A DNA stretch of 64,000 nt from Paenibacillus silvestris (GTDB lineage: Bacteria > Bacillota > Bacilli > Paenibacillales > NBRC-103111): contig NZ_WTUZ01000040.1 of assembly GCF_009882985.1 (NCBI RefSeq), positions 248,001 to 312,000 of the forward strand. Reading direction: 5' to 3'. The translations under genes and the position numbers were made by a program. Positions 6,786 to 15,580 of the stretch are shown piece by piece. The notes below the pieces were generated by a model, which worked only from the letters and a program-made list of their open reading frames with translations, had not been told where the DNA came from and did no database searches. Every line of letters begins with the position of its first letter. Positions within the stretch are counted from its first letter, which is position 1.

Positions 6786-8012
6786 TTATCCTTCAACGGT
6801 TTCACGAATGACTGGCTGCCGAACGTCCACAGACTTTTGTTTGGCAAAGAACAAGGTCAGAATACCGCTTATTATTGTAAGGATGGCGAGTGTTATTAAA
6901 AATGTGGAGATCCCAAACAAATCCAAACATGCACCCGTTGCCAGCAACGCAACCTGGAACATGATTCGATCAACCATGCCTCGAAATGAGAAAAAGCGGC
7001 CCTGCACGTCTTGTGGCACTTTGATCTGGAAAAGTGTTGATACCATTGGAAAGAAGAAAGCGACGGCACAGCCGAATAAAACAAAGGAGCCAAGTACAGC
7101 AGCTGTGTTCTCACTAAAGGACATTCCAGCAAATGAAATGGCAAATAGCAACATAAAGAGTGTAGAGCTGGTTACCAGATTTCGCTTGCCAATCAGACGT
7201 TTTGCAAATATACCGACGATTAAAATGCTCGTTCCTTCAATGGAATAGATCCAACCCATCAACTCAGGCTTATGTTGGACTTGGCTAAATTTAAGCACGA
7301 GCAAATTGAAACCACCCAAGAACAACGTGATAATGCCGCTATTGATAAGTGCTATAAGGATAGCCGGCTCATGGCGAATGAGCGGAAACAACTCTGAGAA
7401 GCGGATTTTCTCCTTCTTTTTAACAGCAGTAGGATCTGTGATATTTGTAAACTTCAATTGCGTAATTAACAGGACTAAGATCACGTAAAATACAAGCGAC
7501 AAGGCATACACGGTGTATAAATTCATGACCGAAACCAGAATGCCCGCTGCTGCTGTACCGCCAATTCTGGCTATCGTGATCACATTGAAATTAACGGTAT
7601 TTGCTTTCAGCAGATCGGAAGCTGGTACGACGGATGGCAGCGCGGCTTGTACAGTAGGCATATATACCGTCGCGGCTAACTGCATAATGACGACAGACAG
7701 TAACATGATCGCTACAGATTGATAGTGTAAAGCTGCAAACATACAAATCGGAGCAAGGCAGCGGACGATCCCTGAAATCAGCAAGATTTTTTTCTTATCA
7801 AAACGGTCTGCCCACACGCCGGCTTGCGGAGAAATGAGTACGCCCAGAAATAACCCGCACATCAGGATCAAGCTTTTGCCTAAATCCGAAGGAACGTGGC
7901 TTTGCATGAATTGCAAATTGGCAATGATACTAGTCCAAATACCTGCGCCTTGGATAGCTTCACCTATCATCAAAAATATAAACGTACGATTTCGAAACAA
8001 AGAAGAATTCAT
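6786..8012 (-). CDS. MFS efflux transporter (DHA3/MefA-like)
   Basis: A 408-aa membrane protein with 10-12 hydrophobic segments. The opening LFRNRTFIFLMIGEAIQGAGIW and the loop PQAGVWADRFDKKKILLISG (between segments 2 and 3) are typical of the MFS_3 group, which includes macrolide exporters such as MefA and many siderophore or drug exporters. Residues 185-215 form the central cytoplasmic loop (ITDPTAVKKKEKIRF). GGAGA lies before the ATG. It follows a GNAT gene with a 25-base gap, so the three genes from 9619 to 6786 form a likely operon. Substrate unknown. Confidence 0.88.
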   Translation of the reverse strand: MNSSLFRNRTFIFLMIGEAIQGAGIWTSIIANLQFMQSHVPSDLGKSLILMCGLFLGVLISPQAGVWADRFDKKKILLISGIVRCLAPICMFAALHYQSVAIMLLSVVIMQLAATVYMPTVQAALPSVVPASDLLKANTVNFNVITIARIGGTAAAGILVSVMNLYTVYALSLVFYVILVLLITQLKFTNITDPTAVKKKEKIRFSELFPLIRHEPAILIALINSGIITLFLGGFNLLVLKFSQVQHKPELMGWIYSIEGTSILIVGIFAKRLIGKRNLVTSSTLFMLLFAISFAGMSFSENTAAVLGSFVLFGCAVAFFFPMVSTLFQIKVPQDVQGRFFSFRGMVDRIMFQVALLATGACLDLFGISTFLITLAILTIISGILTLFFAKQKSVDVRQPVIRETVEG

Positions 8013-8037
8013 TACTTATCTCCAGTCCAATATTTAA

Positions 8038-8496
8038 TCACTCGTTATTCTTTAACCTAAGGAAATGAGTATGAGCAGCCGAATCCGTATGGATGGAAAA
8101 ACCTATTGAACGATAAAATAGATCAGCTTGAGGGTTATCCGTTTTTAGCACAAGCATGTGATAGCTTTTTCCCGCTTCTGCAATTACCACATCCATTAAC
8201 CTTCGTCCAATTCCAAATCTACGTACGCTTGGCAACACATAAAGCCGTCGAACGCGGGCAGTATCCGCACGATTAGAGTTGGGATCTCGGTTCAGTCCGC
8301 AGACCCCTACAATATCTTGGTCCAGATAGGCAATGAAAAGAGCTTCGCCATCTTGCTCAAACTGATTAATCCCAGCCGCATACTCGTTGATTAATCGGTC
8401 CAGGTGACGAAAGCCTTCACGGGCACTCTCTTCTGCCAAAGGCACTAATAATTTCGTATCTAGGTCAGCAACTCTACGGATACGGATATTGCTCAC
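8038..8496 (-). CDS. GNAT family N-acetyltransferase
   Basis: A 152-aa acetyltransferase. The acetyl-CoA loop is visible as VRRFGIGRRLMD near residue 94 (R-x-x-G-I-G family pattern), with the preceding strand RVRRLYVLPSV and the C-terminal NPQADLFYRSIGF. The in-frame ATG at 8505 directly abuts AGGGAG, too close for initiation, whereas GTG at 8496 is nine bases away, so GTG is taken; the difference is three residues. It lies between an AlkC-like gene (13-base gap) and an MFS gene (25 bases), pointing to one transcript. The acceptor substrate is not evident. Confidence 0.88.
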   Translation of the reverse strand: MSNIRIRRVADLDTKLLVPLAEESAREGFRHLDRLINEYAAGINQFEQDGEALFIAYLDQDIVGVCGLNRDPNSNRADTARVRRLYVLPSVRRFGIGRRLMDVVIAEAGKSYHMLVLKTDNPQADLFYRSIGFSIHTDSAAHTHFLRLKNNE

Positions 8497-8509
8497 TCCC
8501 ACCATCTCC

Positions 8510-9619
8510 CTAATTCCCCAACGTAAGATTTAACGAGGTTTCTGCGACTTCCTTGCCATTCACGAGTAAAACAATTCGATGCTCACCAGGGTAATGCCGG
8601 CGTGTCGTAAGATCCGCCCATCGATGCGTCCTAGCTGCGGAAAGTCGTGAGCCTCCAGTAACGGTCTTGTCGGACAGTAGAAATAATTTCCGGGAATGCT
8701 TACCCCCTGCTTTGACAAAATCAATCCCGTATTCGATACGCAGATGCACAGGTTCGCCTTGCCTCACATGTACATCATATCGAAGCTCACAGTTCTCGCC
8801 GATCGTTAGTTCAGTCGGCTGGGCTAGGAGCTCCGCAAAGTCAGTGATCGGATCGTCATCCCGCGATACCGCATAGCCGAACAAGGCGAGCACCTCCGGA
8901 GTCGCTTGGCGAATCAAGGTCCTGCAGCCGTGCCTCACGATCCAGTCCGTATCTGGATTAGCCCCTTTCCAACGTGCGGCCGTCTCCAGAACGATAGCTG
9001 GATGATCCTTCGCAATGTCGTTCAGATTGTTAGCGACACTCTTACGGACGTATAACGATGGATCAGCCTTTAGCTTCTCCAGGATGCCAAGCACCGGCAC
9101 AGGGTCCTGCTTGAAGATCCCCAGCGCTTGTCCCCAAGGAAGTCGCGGACGGCATCCTTCACTTGAAAGCCTGCGTACATGCTCATTCGGATGATCGGCC
9201 CAATTGGACATCTGCCACATCATTCGTTCGGGATCACGCAGAATGAACGGCCGAACAGCAAACTCGGCGGAAGACCTTGCCGTGAATCTTTGCAATGCTT
9301 CCATGGATAACTCCCAATGTTCGCTGCTTAGCCCATAGACTTCCACAAAATCTGGAAAAAACAAATAAGGAAAGCCGTTGCATGTGTCTTCAATTGCATA
9401 TAAAATGGCCAACGCCTCGCTAAAAGAAGGCGGTAGATGCTCGCCGAGCGTGAGGGTAATTCTTCTCATCCTTTGTTTTAAAGCTAGATCTTCCCAGTCA
9501 CCTTGCATGACCTTCTCCACGAACGATTTCTCGTCGAATGGTTTATAAGCACTATGAACTTTCGTAGCAAATCCCTGTAGGAATGCTTGATTGTACATGT
9601 CTTTTAATGCGTCTGCCAT
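8510..9619 (-). CDS. DNA alkylation repair protein (AlkC-like DNA glycosylase)
   Basis: A 369-aa protein of alpha-helical HEAT-like repeats. The signature FTARSSAEFAVRPFILRDP and HPNEHVRRLSSEGCRPRLPWG (about residues 124-172) is that of AlkC/AlkD-type glycosylases, which remove 3-methyladenine-type lesions without flipping the base. Residues about 270-369 are beta-rich (LRYDVHVRQGEPVHLRIEYGI) and resemble the C-terminal Ig-like domain reported for Pseudomonas AlkC. Length agrees with that subtype. GGAGG precedes the ATG. It is first in a likely operon with a GNAT and an MFS gene. The glycosylase call is firm, the AlkC subtype moderate. Confidence 0.88.
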   Translation of the reverse strand: MADALKDMYNQAFLQGFATKVHSAYKPFDEKSFVEKVMQGDWEDLALKQRMRRITLTLGEHLPPSFSEALAILYAIEDTCNGFPYLFFPDFVEVYGLSSEHWELSMEALQRFTARSSAEFAVRPFILRDPERMMWQMSNWADHPNEHVRRLSSEGCRPRLPWGQALGIFKQDPVPVLGILEKLKADPSLYVRKSVANNLNDIAKDHPAIVLETAARWKGANPDTDWIVRHGCRTLIRQATPEVLALFGYAVSRDDDPITDFAELLAQPTELTIGENCELRYDVHVRQGEPVHLRIEYGIDFVKAGGKHSRKLFLLSDKTVTGGSRLSAARTHRWADLTTRRHYPGEHRIVLLVNGKEVAETSLNLTLGN

Positions 9620-9762
9620 CTTCGTTATGCCTCCGTATCCTTATCAATTGAACTTATTCAGCATAGCATAGTAAAGCTGACAACAGTACGTCATATTTAC
9701 CGAAGGTCGAATAAAATCTTGAACAAGTTACGGGGAATAGCGCCAGGCTTATTTCCAATACG

Positions 9763-9811
9763 AAGAGGCTGTCCCATAAGCCATTTAATGGCCGAGGGGC
9801 AGCTTCTTTTT
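9763..9811. terminator. Long hairpin, first of a family of three
   Basis: AAGAGGCTGTCCCA...GCCATT pairs with AATGGC...GGGGCAGCTTCTT, then T-rich. It shares the outer GAGGCT/AGCCTC arm and inner CAT/ATG loop with 10035-10083 and 47386-47438. Confidence 0.6.
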
Positions 9812-9880
9812 AATTTTTTGGAGCTTCTCTTTGGGTAAACAGGAAAAACTACCGCTAAATCACTGGTTAACCCACCGAAT

Positions 9881-10025
9881 GAGGAAATAAATGGAATTTC
9901 TCCAGTTCATGCGGACGATTGAGTTAGGGTACAGGCTGAAAGCGGTGAAATAGCAGGAGTTTTTCCAGTTATTAGGTGTATCTAGCGGAGATTGCTTGAA
10001 ATATAAGGAGTTTTTCCAGCTATTT
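9881..10025. repeat. Three degenerate intergenic repeats
   Basis: The unit is approximately AAATA-n3-GGAGTTTTTCCAG(T/C)T; the CCAG core recurs at 9902, 9965 and 10016. The longest conserved part is GGAGTTTTTCCAG, itself a near palindrome (GGAgtttttTCC). Read on the minus strand it gives a false repeating peptide (W-K/R-N-S-x-Y-F). Similar blocks lie in other gaps of this window. Confidence 0.6.
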
Positions 10026-10034
10026 AGATCCATA

Positions 10035-10083
10035 AAAAAGAGGCTTCCCACAGTCATCCAATGACCGAGGGAAGGCCTCTTTT
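10035..10083. terminator. Long hairpin downstream of the chemoreceptor gene
   Basis: AAAAGAGGCTTCCC...GTCAT and ATGAC...GGGAAGGCCTCTTTT form a long stem with T-runs on both strands, so it can end the minus-strand chemoreceptor transcript. Confidence 0.75.
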
Positions 10084-10135
10084 GATGAACCTATTAGGAC
10101 AGCCTTTTCGTAGATATTCTAGGATTTCCGGTCTT

Positions 10136-11878
10136 TTAAGCGATACGGAATCGAGCCAGGATTTGCTGCAACTCCTCAGCCATCTCCGATAAGGATTGTG
10201 CTGCGACTCTCACTTCACCCGTAGTCTCAAGCTGATTAACAGCGGAGGTTGACACATCCTGGGAAGAGTCAGCGGTTTTCTTAGCGATAGAAGCAACCTG
10301 TTGAACAGATGCCGTAATCTCTTGTGCGCCTGCCGACATTTGTTCAGAGGTTGCAGCCATCTCTTGAATTTGCGAAGCCACTAGATTAGTGGACTGCAAG
10401 ATTTCACCAAAGTTTTGCTCCGTTTTCTGAACAAGCTCGATACCCGTTTGAACTTCATTTTTCACTTGACTCAGCGCATCGCCAGAATCATGTACGGTTG
10501 TTTGAATCTCACTGAGCAAAGCCGAGATTTCACCAGAAAATTGCCCGGATTGCTCAGCCAACTTGCGAACTTCAGAAGCTACGACTGCAAAACCGCGCCC
10601 CTGCTCACCTGCTCTTGCTGCTTCAATCGCTGCATTAAGAGCCAGAAGATTCGTTTGCTGCGAAATATCCTGAATCGCTTGCAGGATATGTCCGATCTCT
10701 TGCGATTTTCTCTCCAGCAAAGACATGACTTGATCTGTCTGATGGACAGATTCGTGAATGGATTCCATCTGCTGCACAGTGTTCTGAACGTATGTACCGC
10801 CCGCTTCTGCCTGTTGTTTGGTCCATTCAATCGACTCAGCGATCGACGAAGCACTTTCGGCCATCCGATAAATGCCGCCGCCCACTTCTTCCATGGAACG
10901 CGAAGTTTCTTCCATCGTGAGCGTTTGTTGATCCGCTCCTGTAGCCACTTCTTTCACCGTCTGGGTGATATGATTGGACACTTCCTGCATATCAATGGAG
11001 CTAATGCGAAGTTGCTCAGCAGAGGAAGCAACGCTTTGCGCATGTCCATTCACAGCTTCGATCATACTTCTCATATGCTCCGTCATTTGAGCAAAAGAGG
11101 CACTAAGATCTCCGATTTCATCCTTTTGTTTCAAAGCGATATAGCTTACGGAGAGATCTCCTTCGGAGATGCGTCTTGCAGCTGCGCTCATGGACGTGAT
11201 CGGCTTGGAGACGTGACGAGCGATCAAGAACGATATGACCAAACCTAGAATGATAGCCAAGATACTGAGTGTCGTATTCCACTGAATCCCAGCTTGATAA
11301 GAATGCTCTACCTCTGCTGCCCATCCTTCCGCATTTTCTTGAATGCGTTTGGTGAACATTTCAATTAGCAGAGAACAGCTTCCCAAATTACTATCTGCTA
11401 CCTGAATTAACGCCAGACCTTCAGCACCATGTTTCTGCGCAGCTGCGAGCGTAGAAGGAAAAACAGTCGCGTATTGCGTCCACTGCTCTTTGAACACTTT
11501 GAGCATTTGGAGATCTTTCTCATCCTGGAAAGCCCCATCCAGAAGATTGACTTTCTTTTCGATATCATTAAATAAAGTTTGAGCTCTTTCAGCAGGAGTA
11601 GTAGCGGCCTCTTCTTCTAACATGCCAGTTCCGCTTAAGTTTTGCTTTGTCTTATCCTCCATATTGAATTGAATACGCAGGATTTGATCATCAAGACTTT
11701 TCAAATCATAGTTCAAATTGCCCAATAAGATGACAGAAGGAAGTCCTTTATCCGTCGTTTGTTTCGCGGTATCACCCATCGATTTCATTCGCACTTGAGA
11801 CGTAATACTGATTGTCGTAAGTAGCACTAATACGATGACAAAGCTACAAAGCAGTTTCTTGTACAGCGTGAGTTTCAT
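10136..11878 (-). CDS. Methyl-accepting chemotaxis protein
   Basis: A 580-aa transmembrane chemoreceptor. Membrane segment 1 is at about residues 8-28; residues 30-195 form a helical four-helix-bundle sensor domain; membrane segment 2 is at about 202-221; a HAMP domain follows to about 275 (KPITSMSAAARRISEGDLS). The rest is the cytoplasmic signalling coiled coil, with the conserved tip ISQQTNLLALNAAIEAARAG near residue 400 that contacts CheA and CheW. GGAGG precedes the ATG. A sigma-D-like promoter lies upstream. The ligand is unknown, and no che gene is adjacent. Confidence 0.96.
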   Translation of the reverse strand: MKLTLYKKLLCSFVIVLVLLTTISITSQVRMKSMGDTAKQTTDKGLPSVILLGNLNYDLKSLDDQILRIQFNMEDKTKQNLSGTGMLEEEAATTPAERAQTLFNDIEKKVNLLDGAFQDEKDLQMLKVFKEQWTQYATVFPSTLAAAQKHGAEGLALIQVADSNLGSCSLLIEMFTKRIQENAEGWAAEVEHSYQAGIQWNTTLSILAIILGLVISFLIARHVSKPITSMSAAARRISEGDLSVSYIALKQKDEIGDLSASFAQMTEHMRSMIEAVNGHAQSVASSAEQLRISSIDMQEVSNHITQTVKEVATGADQQTLTMEETSRSMEEVGGGIYRMAESASSIAESIEWTKQQAEAGGTYVQNTVQQMESIHESVHQTDQVMSLLERKSQEIGHILQAIQDISQQTNLLALNAAIEAARAGEQGRGFAVVASEVRKLAEQSGQFSGEISALLSEIQTTVHDSGDALSQVKNEVQTGIELVQKTEQNFGEILQSTNLVASQIQEMAATSEQMSAGAQEITASVQQVASIAKKTADSSQDVSTSAVNQLETTGEVRVAAQSLSEMAEELQQILARFRIA

Positions 11879-11958
11879 TCTGACAGCCTCCGAAGTTTCT
11901 CTTTTTGTTGTAAGGGGTCATGTTTTCCCTCTTTGCAGGATAAATTGTCCTATGTATA

Positions 11959-11986
11959 ATTTCGGCGAAACACGTCGATTTTTTTA
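11959..11986 (-). promoter_or_regulatory. Sigma-D-type (motility) promoter of the chemoreceptor gene
   Basis: Minus strand TAAA (11986-11983), 16-base spacer, GCCGAAAT (11966-11959). The Bacillus SigD consensus is TAAA, 15 bases, GCCGATAT. The -10 differs at one position. It lies 80 bases upstream of the start codon. Confidence 0.65.
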
Positions 11987-12039
11987 TACCTAAATTAAAT
12001 AAGCATGAATTTCATGGATTTAGTGCCTATTCTGGCAAC

Positions 12040-12076
12040 GAAAAAGGCCACCGAGACTCTATCCTCGACAGCCTAT
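12040..12076 (-). terminator. Terminator downstream of cdaS
   Basis: Minus strand GGCTGTCGAG...CTCGGTGGCC followed by TTTTTCG. It lies 125 bases after the cdaS stop. Confidence 0.6.
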
Positions 12077-12098
12077 TAGGTATTTATTCCGATGCCTG

Positions 12099-12209
12099 CT
12101 ACTCTATCAATCCAGACTTCTGTAAGATTTTTTGGGTACTAACAGCTACTTCTGCACTCGCTTTATATGCCTTGGGATCTAGTCGTGAATGGCCCACTTT
12201 TCTATACAA
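12099..12209 (-). CDS. Possible small protein downstream of cdaS (36 aa, uncertain)
   Basis: A 36-codon frame from TTG at 12209 overlaps the end of cdaS by 8 bases and ends 23 bases before the terminator. It reads MYRKVGHSRLDPKAYK and then a helical, charged C-terminus. The region between cdaS and its terminator is otherwise unexplained, and codon usage looks protein-like, but there is no good ribosome site. It could be a real coupled small gene, or the remnant of a larger one. I do not recognise the family. Confidence 0.25.
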   Translation of the reverse strand: MYRKVGHSRLDPKAYKASAEVAVSTQKILQKSGLIE

Positions 12210-12825
12210 TAATATCTGACATGATTATCGGATGCAGTTGCCCCTTATAGGCAAATGAAGTTTGACCGGTCTCTTCGGATACAACCAAAGCCAAAGCATC
12301 TGTCCGTTCCGTTATGCCAATGGCTGCACGGTGCCTCGTACCCAGCTTTTTATTTTCTACAATCATTGCCGACAAAGGCAGCACATTCGCTGCAGAAATG
12401 ATTTGATCATAACTAATGTATACGGCGCCATCGTGCAACGGGTTCCCTGGGTAAAAGATGGATTCGAGCAAGGAATACGATACTTTGGCCCCTACGGGAA
12501 TGCCATTATGGAGGTGTTCACTGATAGAATCGCTGCGCTGAATCACAATCAACGCACCGTGGCGGCGTTTCGACAAATGATCAACGGCAATAGTAAGATC
12601 TGAGTACTGAATGGAGAAAGCTGACAAATAACATTGCATATAAAAGGAAGCGGCGATCGATTCAACTCTTCTAAACCTTTCTTGAATCGCCTCTAAATCA
12701 CTTAACAAACAGTGATTCTCATTATCTATAACTTGCAAACTATGGTGAAGCGCATCAGAAATTTCTTGTATATGTAGTTTCAGCTGCTCTTTCATTGGGG
12801 ATTCATCACATCGGATTTGATTCAA
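12202..12825 (-). CDS. cdaS: Diadenylate cyclase CdaS (spore type)
   Basis: From the TTG at 12825 the protein is 207 aa, the same length as B. subtilis CdaS (YojJ). Residues 1-70 are the helical N-terminal domain that inhibits CdaS in hexamers (compare NHCLLSDLEAIQ and FYMQCYLSAFS). Residues 75-205 are the DAC domain with the catalytic DGA at 132-134 and GTRHRAAIG at 162-170. It makes c-di-AMP from two ATP, in Bacillus mainly in the forespore. AGAGG lies 8 bases before the TTG; the longer GTG start would swallow that site. It is divergent from a SleL-like gene, another spore function. Confidence 0.93.
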   Translation of the reverse strand: MNQIRCDESPMKEQLKLHIQEISDALHHSLQVIDNENHCLLSDLEAIQERFRRVESIAASFYMQCYLSAFSIQYSDLTIAVDHLSKRRHGALIVIQRSDSISEHLHNGIPVGAKVSYSLLESIFYPGNPLHDGAVYISYDQIISAANVLPLSAMIVENKKLGTRHRAAIGITERTDALALVVSEETGQTSFAYKGQLHPIIMSDIIV

Positions 12826-12989
12826 CGCGTACACCTCTGGATTCCATATTACTTAGTATCATTCCCAGTTTTGAAAAGATCATCAAAATAACGATATGAC
12901 CATTCAAAGCTCCTCCCTTGTTCTTAAACATGCTGGCAGCTGAATAACTATAACAAAATTGCCGATATTCGGTCAGGGGGCTGATCCCT

Positions 12990-14246
12990 TTGTTTATTTA
13001 TACGGTTAAATCTGGCGACTCTCTCTATGCCATTTCCAGAAAATATCAAGTGCCGCTTGATACCATCCGCTCAGTGAATGGGTTAATTGAAGCCGATCTG
13101 GTGCCAGGTCAAGCGCTTATCATGTCGACGACGACTTACATCGTTCAACCAGGTGACACTCTTTCCTCTATCGCCAGCATCAGCTATATTCCTCTGCAAC
13201 TGCTGAAAACTGCTAATGGTTTGCAAAGTGATGCGTTGACGGTCGGGATGCGACTAACCTTGCCGGCTATACCCAAATACTTGGAGGAAGGCCTTAGCTA
13301 CATTTTGCCTAGTTCGCCAGCACAGATTCAGACAACAGTCAAAAACTTCGCAAATTTGAATACATACTTTGGTGTTTTCGAATATCATATTACCCCTGAC
13401 GGTAATCTGAGTGAGCTGGCTTATGATGATGTCGTGATAAAAGCCGCACGCGAACACCTTGTAGCCCCTCTTGCTACGATAACCAATTTAACGCCAGGCG
13501 GGTTCAGCTCTGAAATAACGAAACGTTTGCTGCAGTCTCCAGAGCTGCGAAACCGTTTGATTAACAACATATATTCACTGCTTCAGACGAAAAATTACGC
13601 AGGCGTCAATGTCGACTTCGAGCGTCTTAGAGTAGATGAACGCGACTTGTATTCCGGGTTTTTAAGAGCTTTGAATGAGAAGTTAAAACCAGATGGCTAT
13701 TACACGTCCGTAGCGGTACCCGTAAAAAGGTCGGAACGTGACCATCCCGGATATGATTATGGGGGCATCGGTAGTGCTGTCAACTTCGTATTTATTATGG
13801 CCTATGATTTTCATGAAGCACACTCTGGACCTGGCCCTGTTGCCCCTATCGATGAAATTAGAAAAACACTTGATTATGCCATTCAACACATTCCTCGCAA
13901 TAAAATAATTCTTGGTGTCCCGCGGTATGGTTTCGACTGGACCATGGAGGGGAATGTCCCCATATCAGCCAAAGCGGTCTCCGTAAAGTCAGCGACAGAT
14001 ACAGCTATTAGGTATGAAGCAAATATTCAATATTCAGAGCAGCACCAACAGCCGTATTTTGGTTATTGGGATGAGCAAGGACGCAGACATATCGTCTGGT
14101 TCGAGGATGCGCGGGCGCGGGCAGCGAAATGTGAGCTGGTAATCGACTATAAGCTTCTGGGAATTGGTGCGTGGCAGCTCGGCTTGATTTTCCCCCAATC
14201 CGCCTATCTGATTATGCACTTTTTCAGGCAGCGAAGAGTTATTTAG
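12990..14246 (+). CDS. sleL: SleL/YaaH-like LysM-GH18 spore peptidoglycan hydrolase
   Basis: A 418-aa protein with two LysM modules (residues 2-48 YTVKSGDSLYAISRKY and 50-94 YIVQPGDTLSSIAS) followed by a GH18 barrel (about 105-415). The GH18 active-site strand is YAGVNVDFERL near residue 205, with the acidic glutamate present. No signal peptide is seen, as in SleL/YaaH, which is made in the mother cell and packed into the coat; it cuts cortex fragments during germination as an N-acetylglucosaminidase. The start is TTG, nine bases after AGGGGG. It is divergent from cdaS and overlaps the convergent oxidoreductase gene by four bases. Confidence 0.9.
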   Translation: MFIYTVKSGDSLYAISRKYQVPLDTIRSVNGLIEADLVPGQALIMSTTTYIVQPGDTLSSIASISYIPLQLLKTANGLQSDALTVGMRLTLPAIPKYLEEGLSYILPSSPAQIQTTVKNFANLNTYFGVFEYHITPDGNLSELAYDDVVIKAAREHLVAPLATITNLTPGGFSSEITKRLLQSPELRNRLINNIYSLLQTKNYAGVNVDFERLRVDERDLYSGFLRALNEKLKPDGYYTSVAVPVKRSERDHPGYDYGGIGSAVNFVFIMAYDFHEAHSGPGPVAPIDEIRKTLDYAIQHIPRNKIILGVPRYGFDWTMEGNVPISAKAVSVKSATDTAIRYEANIQYSEQHQQPYFGYWDEQGRRHIVWFEDARARAAKCELVIDYKLLGIGAWQLGLIFPQSAYLIMHFFRQRRVI

Positions 14247-15214
14247 TCTGCTATTTGAATAACTACTTTTCCTTTCGCGTGACCTTCTCCCAAATACTGA
14301 AGAGCGTCTGGGACCTCAGATAACGAAAAGCGTTTATCAATAATTGGTATAATTTGGCCTGCTTCAACAAGTCTCTCCAAATCCTTCTGATCCTGTTGGT
14401 TTGGCTTGTGGATTAAGATACCCATGTTCTTATTCTCAGTCATAGAAATCCATGGTCCCAGACACATAACTTGAAAAATCCGAGCCATAGGACCTCCGAC
14501 CATAACATAGGTACCTGATGGACTTAGGGATTTTTTGTAATCGATAATCGATCGATTCCCGACGACATCAAGAATCAAATCATATTGTTGTCCGTTTTGG
14601 GTGAAATCTTTAGTGGCGTAGTCAATAACCTCGTCTGCGCCGAGACCTGTGAGCATTTCCAATTTTACAGCGCTATCAACAGCAACGACTTCCGCTCCAA
14701 TCGCTTTGGCAAACTGTACGGCGAACGTACCTACTCCCCCACCTGCGCCATTGACAAGAATTTTCATTCCTCTCCGAATCTTTCCTTTATCGCGGAGTCC
14801 TTGTAAGGCAAGGACTCCCGCTTGCGGGAGAGCAGCTGCTTCATCGAAGGTCATATGTGAAGGTTTGAGAGTTATTGTGTCTTCGCGAACGGAAACATAC
14901 TCCGCGAATCCGCCCCAACCAGAGCCAGAGATGTCCCCAAACACCTCGTCGCCAGGGTGAAACTGCTTGACCTTACTCCCCACGGCTTCAACCGTCCCAG
15001 CAATGTCAGCTCCAAGAATCTTGAATTTCGGCTTTAGAATCCCTCCAAGACGAACCATAAAAGGTATGCCTCGCAAAAGATCCCAATCCCATGAATTGAC
15101 AGATGCCGCATGTATACGAATCAGGACTTCATTGTCTTTGGGTGCAGGTTTTTCTAACTCGACGAGGTTAAGAACGTCCTTGGTTCCGTATTTCGTATAG
15201 ACCATTGCCTTCAT
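14243..15214 (-). CDS. Zinc-free MDR-family NAD(P)-dependent alcohol dehydrogenase/quinone oxidoreductase
   Basis: A 323-aa medium-chain reductase. Residues 1-120 are the GroES-like domain (MVYTKYGTKDVLNLVELEKP, then ASVNSWDWDLLRG). The Rossmann domain carries ILVNGAGGGVGTFAVQ near residue 147 (the AxxGxxG NADPH loop). No zinc-ligand cysteines are seen, which points to the quinone-oxidoreductase branch. The first in-frame ATG touches GGAGG, so the ATG seven bases on (15214) is taken. Its 3' end overlaps sleL by four bases on the opposite strand. Substrate unknown. Confidence 0.9.
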   Translation of the reverse strand: MKAMVYTKYGTKDVLNLVELEKPAPKDNEVLIRIHAASVNSWDWDLLRGIPFMVRLGGILKPKFKILGADIAGTVEAVGSKVKQFHPGDEVFGDISGSGWGGFAEYVSVREDTITLKPSHMTFDEAAALPQAGVLALQGLRDKGKIRRGMKILVNGAGGGVGTFAVQFAKAIGAEVVAVDSAVKLEMLTGLGADEVIDYATKDFTQNGQQYDLILDVVGNRSIIDYKKSLSPSGTYVMVGGPMARIFQVMCLGPWISMTENKNMGILIHKPNQQDQKDLERLVEAGQIIPIIDKRFSLSEVPDALQYLGEGHAKGKVVIQIAD

Positions 15215-15299
15215 TATCATACCTCCATCGAGAACCCTATAATGCTTGATATTATCATTGTACGGCCGGATTTATGTCATTATTTTTCTAATTCAACTA

Positions 15300-15507
15300 T
15301 TGATGGCTATACTCAACAGGAACTGAGTCCTCTATTTTGAGAAAAACGAGCTGTTTCTCTTATTAGCGGAACTACAGTCCTTTATTTCTCCTCCATGGCA
15401 GTTTTTCAAACGAAATCAGCAGAATAGCGGCTCGTAGTTCCCTCTCCAGTGGAAACATACGGTTTTTCTTGGAAATAGCGGACTCTAGTTCCCTCTTAAA
15501 CTCATCC
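15300..15507. repeat. Dispersed intergenic repeat block (AATAGCGGACTnTAGTTCC family)
   Basis: Copies read ATTAGCGGAACTACAGTCCTTTATT, AATAGCGGctcGTAGTTCCct and AATAGCGGactcTAGTTCCct. The unit is an imperfect palindrome (AGCGGAACT/AGTTCCGCT). Matching copies lie at 27485-27575. Confidence 0.65.
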
Positions 15508-15516
15508 CATAACAAA

Positions 15517-15549
15517 ATAAAAAAGCCTGAAGGAAATTCCCCTCAGGCA
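15517..15549 (-). terminator. Terminator of the DUF155 gene
   Basis: GCCTGAAGG and CCCCTCAGGC form a stem; the minus-strand tail is TTTTTTATTTTG. Confidence 0.8.
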
Positions 15550-15580
15550 TCTATATGTCTCCAGACTCGCTCATTCCTAC

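Larger units (their letters stand above)
9620..10135. other. Non-coding gap with two hairpins and a repeat block
   Basis: No gene. It holds two related long hairpins (9763-9811 and 10035-10083) that bracket a block of three degenerate repeats (about 9881-10025). The outer 140 bases near the AlkC-like gene show nothing clear beyond its promoter space. Confidence 0.7.
15221..15580. other. Non-coding gap with TAGCGG-type repeats and a terminator
   Basis: No gene. It contains at least three copies of a degenerate repeat (about 15300-15505) and the terminator of the DUF155 gene. Confidence 0.65.

Noticed and set aside
9860..10057. A 65-aa minus-strand frame with repeating W-K-N-S-x-Y-F blocks, as if a repeat protein
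   Set aside because: It is the translation of the intergenic repeats, starts inside the hairpin at 10035-10083 and has no ribosome site.
10415..11248. A 277-codon plus-strand frame within the chemoreceptor gene
   Set aside because: Shadow of the well-supported chemoreceptor; no domain and no start signal.
12990..14246. Plain chitinase from the GH18 domain
   Set aside because: Two N-terminal LysM domains, absence of a signal peptide and nearness to cdaS point to the SleL/YaaH spore enzyme group.
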